The position numbers and the translations under genes are program-made. 8,290 bases of DNA from Gemmatimonadaceae bacterium. GTDB taxonomy: Bacteria > Gemmatimonadota > Gemmatimonadetes > Gemmatimonadales > Gemmatimonadaceae. The notes under the pieces are model-generated. The model was not told where the DNA came from and searched no databases. It saw nothing but the letters and a program-made list of their open reading frames with translations. Shown here piece by piece: positions 5,310-8,290 of this stretch. The DNA lies in NCBI GenBank assembly GCA_025453855.1, contig JALOPO010000205.1:1-8290 (forward strand), written 5' to 3'. Positions within the stretch are counted from its first letter, which is position 1. Each line of letters begins with the position of its first letter.

Positions 5310-6227
5310 TCAGCTTCCGGGCATCGGAGGCCCTGACACCGTCGATGGCGCCGCGCCGCGTTCCACGCGCCAGCGCGGCTCCGCCGTCGCCGCGCGCGTC
5401 GGCACGGCGCGCACGCCGAGGGTGACCAGGTAGCGATGCAGCGAGCGCAGCTCCTCGTCGTGCATGCGCGCCATGTCGGGCCACGGCATCGGTGCACGCA
5501 GCACCGTGCCGTCGGGGCGGCGCCCGGTGCGGATCGTGCGCACGAAGTCGTCCTCGCTCCACGTGCCGGGTGTGCCCGACGCCGTGATGTCGGGGGCTGG
5601 CGGCCAGTCGGGCGGACCGCCGACGATCGGGCCGCCGCGCAGGTCGCCGCGGTGGCAGCCGATGCACCCCACCGCCAGGTAGCGTCCGCGCTCCACGCTC
5701 ACCCCCAGCGGCGCCGTGGCAACGGGGCGCACCGTGTGGTCGATGTGATCGTACGGGAAGAGGGTGAGCTTGCCGGCGAGGCCGAGCACGCGCGCGACCG
5801 GTCCGAGCGCGATGTGGCCCATGAACGCGAACTCGTGCGACGGCATGATGACGAGCGGACGGCGGTCGGCGCCCACGCCGTGACGGATCGCGCGCTCGAG
5901 CGCGGCGTCGTCGTAGGCGGCGAGCACGCCGCCCGGCCCGCTGGTGATGTTCGGGGCCACGAGGCGCATGACCATCGGTTCGTCGACGATCACGCGTCCG
6001 CCAACGTCTGCGCCGTGGCAGCCCGTGCAGCCGAGCGACGACGTCGCGAGATGTGTTCCGCGCGCGATCGCGCTGTCGGTGTGCACGACGGTCACCGGAT
6101 CGCGGGGCGGCAGGGTGACGCGTCGCGCCATGCGGCGCCACGTCTCGAGGTAGACGAGGGCGAGCGCGAGCGCGCCCAGGGCGAGGGCGGCCAGGATCAC
6201 CCGGCCGACCCGACGTCGGATCGACAT
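5310..6227 (-). CDS. Membrane-anchored diheme cytochrome c, first heme domain apparently shortened
   Basis: The protein has 305 residues. A positively charged start (MSIRRRVGRV) and one hydrophobic helix (about 9-27) form an uncleaved anchor that places the rest in the periplasm. Two heme sites are visible: CTGCH at 67-71 and CIGCH at 188-192. Probable axial methionines are Met128 (IMPSHEF) and Met247 (APMPWPDM). APNIT (91-95) and APDIT (211-215) recur in the two halves, as in diheme cytochromes that act as electron acceptors for membrane dehydrogenases. After Met247 the usual DEELRSLHRYLVTL helix follows; after Met128 it is missing. ATG 6227 is preferred over ATG 6233 because GGAG lies 7 bases before it and only 1 base before the other. 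No dehydrogenase partner is in the window. The protease gene follows after 21 bases. Confidence 0.88.
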   Translation of the reverse strand: MSIRRRVGRVILAALALGALALALVYLETWRRMARRVTLPPRDPVTVVHTDSAIARGTHLATSSLGCTGCHGADVGGRVIVDEPMVMRLVAPNITSGPGGVLAAYDDAALERAIRHGVGADRRPLVIMPSHEFAFMGHIALGPVARVLGLAGKLTLFPYDHIDHTVRPVATAPLGVSVERGRYLAVGCIGCHRGDLRGGPIVGGPPDWPPAPDITASGTPGTWSEDDFVRTIRTGRRPDGTVLRAPMPWPDMARMHDEELRSLHRYLVTLGVRAVPTRAATAEPRWRVERGAAPSTVSGPPMPGS

Positions 6228-6299
6228 GTCCATGCTCCGTGCAGTGGCGGATCGCGAGCGCGGTGGCGCGCGAGCCGTGGTGGGGCGATCGGCGGCGCG

Positions 6300-6836
6300 T
6301 CAGTCGCGCGCGATCGCGAACTCGAGGTACGTGACGCCCGACGCGTGCGTGGTGGCCGAGCGTCGGTGCAGGGCGAGCGGGCGGTCGAGCCCCGCGAAGA
6401 GCGGGATGCCATCACCGGCGATGATCGGCGCGACCTTCAATCGCAGGAGGTCGACGAGCCCGTGCCGCGCGAGGAGGCCGGCGAGCATCCCGCCGCCGCA
6501 GAGGTAGACGTCGCCGCCCGGCCCCTCGCGCACGGTTCGCGCGTGCGCCACCCAGTCGTCGCGGATCACGCGCACGGGCGAGCGATACGGGAGCGCGAGC
6601 GTGCGCGAGAGGACGTGATGCGCCATGTGCGGATACGGGAGGTCGCCCGGGCGCATGCCGTAGCGGTAGCCGATCTCGTAGGTGCGGCGCCCCATGAGGA
6701 CGGTCGAGTACTGCGCAAGGCGCGCCTGGTAGGCGTCGACGTGGTCGCCGGTGTGCGGGAAGATGGAGACGTCGTCGTCACGGCCGGCGATGAAGCCGTC
6801 GAGGGTCACCGCGACGTCGTAGATGATGCGGGGCAT
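6300..6836 (-). CDS. Dihydrofolate reductase family protein (RibD C-terminal-like)
   Basis: The protein has 178 residues, the normal size for a stand-alone RibD_C/YwjB-type domain. Landmarks are the N-terminal strand and loop YDVAVTLDGFIAGRDDD (6-22), VLMGRRTYEIG (46-56) and the NADPH-site region DVYLCGGGMLAGLLARHGLV (109-128), followed by APIIAGDGIPLF (136-147). These proteins are cytoplasmic, NADPH-dependent reductases by fold. Most have no known substrate and are not the essential folate enzyme. ATG 6836 is chosen because the family start (PRIIYDVAVTLDG) follows directly; a start at 6863 would add nine unrelated residues. No strong ribosome site is seen. It lies 88 bases after the response regulator and 72 bases before the cytochrome on the same strand, so co-transcription is possible but not clear. 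Confidence 0.9.
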   Translation of the reverse strand: MPRIIYDVAVTLDGFIAGRDDDVSIFPHTGDHVDAYQARLAQYSTVLMGRRTYEIGYRYGMRPGDLPYPHMAHHVLSRTLALPYRSPVRVIRDDWVAHARTVREGPGGDVYLCGGGMLAGLLARHGLVDLLRLKVAPIIAGDGIPLFAGLDRPLALHRRSATTHASGVTYLEFAIARD

Positions 6837-6924
6837 GCACGGTCCGACTGGAAACGACTGCAAGGACGAGGGATGCGTCGCGCGGGAGGACGCGAGGCAC
6901 GGGGAGGGGTGACGGGCCGCGCGC

Positions 6925-7554
6925 TCAGCGCAGCAGCCCGTGCGTCACCACGTAGCGCACCAGCTCCGCATTGGACTCGGCGGGGAGCTTGGCGAGGATG
7001 CGCGTGCGGTAGGTGCTGACCGTCTTCACGCTCAGCGCGAGGAGGCCGGCGATCTCGGTCACGGTGCGCCCGGAGCCGAGGAGGCAGAGCACCTCGAACT
7101 CGCGATCGCTGAGTCGCTCGTGCGCCACGCGCACGTCGCCGCCGAGCTCCGAGGCGAGGCGTTCGGCGAGCGTGTCGCTCACGTAGCGCCCGCCCGCGTG
7201 CACCTTGCGCACCGCGGCCACGAGTTCGGCCGGGCTGTGGTCCTTGGTGAGGTAGCCGCGGGCGCCGGCGCGGAGCGCGCGCGTGGCGTACTGCTCCTCG
7301 GGGTGCACGCTGAGCACGAGCACGCGCACCGACGGGTGCAGGGTGCGCAACTGCTCGAGCAGCGAGACGACGCCCGGCCCGGGCATCGAGACGTCGAGGA
7401 GCACGAGGTCGGCGGCGGTCTCGGCGACCCGGGCGAGGAGCTCGTCGCCGGTGGCCGCGTCGCCCACCACGCGAATGTCGTGGGCGTCGGCGACGATGCC
7501 GCTCAGCCCCGCGCGCACGATCGGGTGGTCGTCGGCGATGAGGACGCGGATCAT
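6925..7554 (-). CDS. NarL/FixJ (LuxR-type) response regulator
   Basis: The protein has 209 residues in two domains. The receiver (1-120) has the acidic pair Asp8-Asp9, the phosphorylation site Asp54 in LVLLDVSMPGPG, and the conserved Lys104 in GYLTKD. The LuxR-type helix-turn-helix (about 146-207) starts with LSDREFEVLCLLGSG and carries the recognition helix region VKTVSTYRTRILAKL (176-190). It is a DNA-binding activator or repressor controlled by phosphorylation from a partner kinase. The start ATG at 7554 overlaps the stop of the histidine kinase gene by 4 bases (ATGA), which ties the two into one operon and makes the kinase its obvious partner. Targets are unknown; the genes just downstream are natural candidates. 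Confidence 0.95.
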   Translation of the reverse strand: MIRVLIADDHPIVRAGLSGIVADAHDIRVVGDAATGDELLARVAETAADLVLLDVSMPGPGVVSLLEQLRTLHPSVRVLVLSVHPEEQYATRALRAGARGYLTKDHSPAELVAAVRKVHAGGRYVSDTLAERLASELGGDVRVAHERLSDREFEVLCLLGSGRTVTEIAGLLALSVKTVSTYRTRILAKLPAESNAELVRYVVTHGLLR

Positions 7555-8290
7555 GGAGTGCTCACGAGCGGGAGGACCAGTCGCACCTCGGTGCCGGCGC
7601 CGGGCGACCCGGTGATGGTGAGCGTGCCGGCGGCGGCGAGCGCGCGTTCGTGCAGCCCGGCGAGGCCGAGCGAGCGGCGATCGCGGATCTCGGCGGCGGT
7701 GATGCCGCGCCCGTCGTCGCGCACCACCACGCGGGCGGCACGCGAGTCGGCCTCCAGCGAGAGGTGCACGTGCTTCGCGGCGGCGTGGCGCGCGACGTTG
7801 GTGAGCGCCTCCTGCACGATGCGGAAGACGGTGGTGCGGCCGTCGGCATCGAGCGGCGGGTCGGCGGCGGGGAGGGTGACGGTGGTGCGCACGCCGGTCA
7901 TGCGCGCGAACTGGTCGGCGAGCCACTCGAGCGCCGCCACCAGCCCGAGGTCGTCGAGCACGGCGGGGCGCAGCTCGGTCACGATGCGTCGCACCACGTC
8001 CATCGCGCCGGCGATCCGCTCGATCGCCCCCTCGAGCCGCGCGCGCACGATCGGCGTGTCGGCCGGGAGATGCGCGTGCGCCCAGGCGACATCGAGCTTG
8101 ACGCCGGTGAGGAGCTGCCCGAGCTCGTCGTGGACCTCGCGCGCGATGGCGCGCCGCTCCTCCTCGCGCGCCCGCTGCTGCCGGCTGGCGAGCGCACGGA
8201 GCTGCTGCCGCGATGCTTCCACTTCGGCCTCGGCGAGACGGCGGTCGGTGACGTCGTGCGCGATCGTGAGGACGCAGGGGGCGCCCGCGA
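7551..8290 (-). CDS. Sensor histidine kinase of the NarL-partner (HisKA_3) class, N-terminus beyond the window
   Basis: The frame is open to the right edge, giving 245 visible C-terminal residues; a GTG at 8222 in frame is not the real start. The first visible residues (GAPCVLTIAHDVTDRRLAEAE) are the end of a PAS domain, so a sensory region lies upstream. A coiled linker leads to the phosphoacceptor helix AIAREVHDELGQLLTG, whose His codon is at 8130-8132. The ATP-binding domain shows the N-box VQEALTNVARHA, the DDGRGI motif and the glycine-rich GLAGLHERA. The H-box directly followed by DELGQ is typical of kinases that pair with NarL/LuxR regulators, and such a regulator overlaps its stop codon by 4 bases. 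The PAS end does not reveal the signal; heme, flavin or a redox cue are all possible. Confidence 0.95.
   Translation of the reverse strand, partial: AGAPCVLTIAHDVTDRRLAEAEVEASRQQLRALASRQQRAREEERRAIAREVHDELGQLLTGVKLDVAWAHAHLPADTPIVRARLEGAIERIAGAMDVVRRIVTELRPAVLDDLGLVAALEWLADQFARMTGVRTTVTLPAADPPLDADGRTTVFRIVQEALTNVARHAAAKHVHLSLEADSRAARVVVRDDGRGITAAEIRDRRSLGLAGLHERALAAAGTLTITGSPGAGTEVRLVLPLVSTP

Noticed and set aside
4053..5336. A 427-residue open frame on the plus strand across the protease gene
   Set aside because: It is antisense to a gene with a zinc motif and a good ribosome site. Its own translation is Arg/Gly/Val-rich and featureless.
5436..7019. A 527-residue open frame on the plus strand across the cytochrome and reductase genes
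   Set aside because: The opposite strand encodes two clear proteins with heme and nucleotide-site motifs. This frame begins inside one gene and ends inside another and has no domain signature.
8222..8290. A GTG at 8222 as the start of the histidine kinase
   Set aside because: The frame stays open upstream to the window edge and reads as the end of a PAS domain, so the gene continues beyond the window.

Overview
This is a very GC-rich bacterial window: 120-base samples counted by hand run 75-78 % G+C in most genes. The gene types are a PAS-linked NarL-type two-component pair, a diheme c-type cytochrome, a DUF2231 membrane protein and a spore-photoproduct-lyase-like protein. They suit a free-living soil or environmental bacterium. 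Gemmatimonadota is my best guess, but this is an inference from composition and gene style, because no rRNA or marker gene is present.

Layout. (1) Positions 2-172 (+) hold the C-terminal end of a gene that resembles a spore photoproduct lyase family radical SAM protein. It faces an uncharacterised 394-residue protein (234-1418, -) across a 32-bp palindrome that probably terminates both. A well-placed 26-codon reading frame (1415-1495, -) overlaps the start of the 394-residue gene. (2) A divergent control region, about 1496-1611, carries three inverted repeats. It leads into a rightward set: an XRE-cupin regulator (1612-2190), a phosphinothricin-type GNAT acetyltransferase (2268-2795), a hairpin, then a DUF2231 membrane protein with a TPR-like tail (2895-3788), overlapped by 4 bases by an AHSA1/SRPBCC protein (3785-4282). 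(3) Everything from 4323 to the right end is leftward. In transcription order it is a PAS histidine kinase (cut by the window edge), a NarL/FixJ response regulator overlapping it by 4 bases, a DHFR/RibD-like reductase, a membrane-anchored diheme cytochrome c, and a putative metalloprotease that joins a peptidoglycan-binding-like domain to a zincin motif.

How they may work together. The kinase and regulator form a complete signalling pair, with a sensor lying upstream of what is visible. The XRE-cupin/GNAT pair looks like a small self-regulated detoxification unit. The cytochrome and metalloprotease are 21 bases apart and probably co-transcribed, although no obvious biochemical link joins them.

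Most unusual items. The HExxHxxSxxH protease and the 394-residue orphan both have clearly lower G+C (about 66-67 % in samples) than their neighbours. The cytochrome appears to lack a helix in its first heme domain. The 1542-1598 stretch has a dense set of dyads. I found no tRNA, rRNA, CRISPR array, insertion sequence or phage gene.
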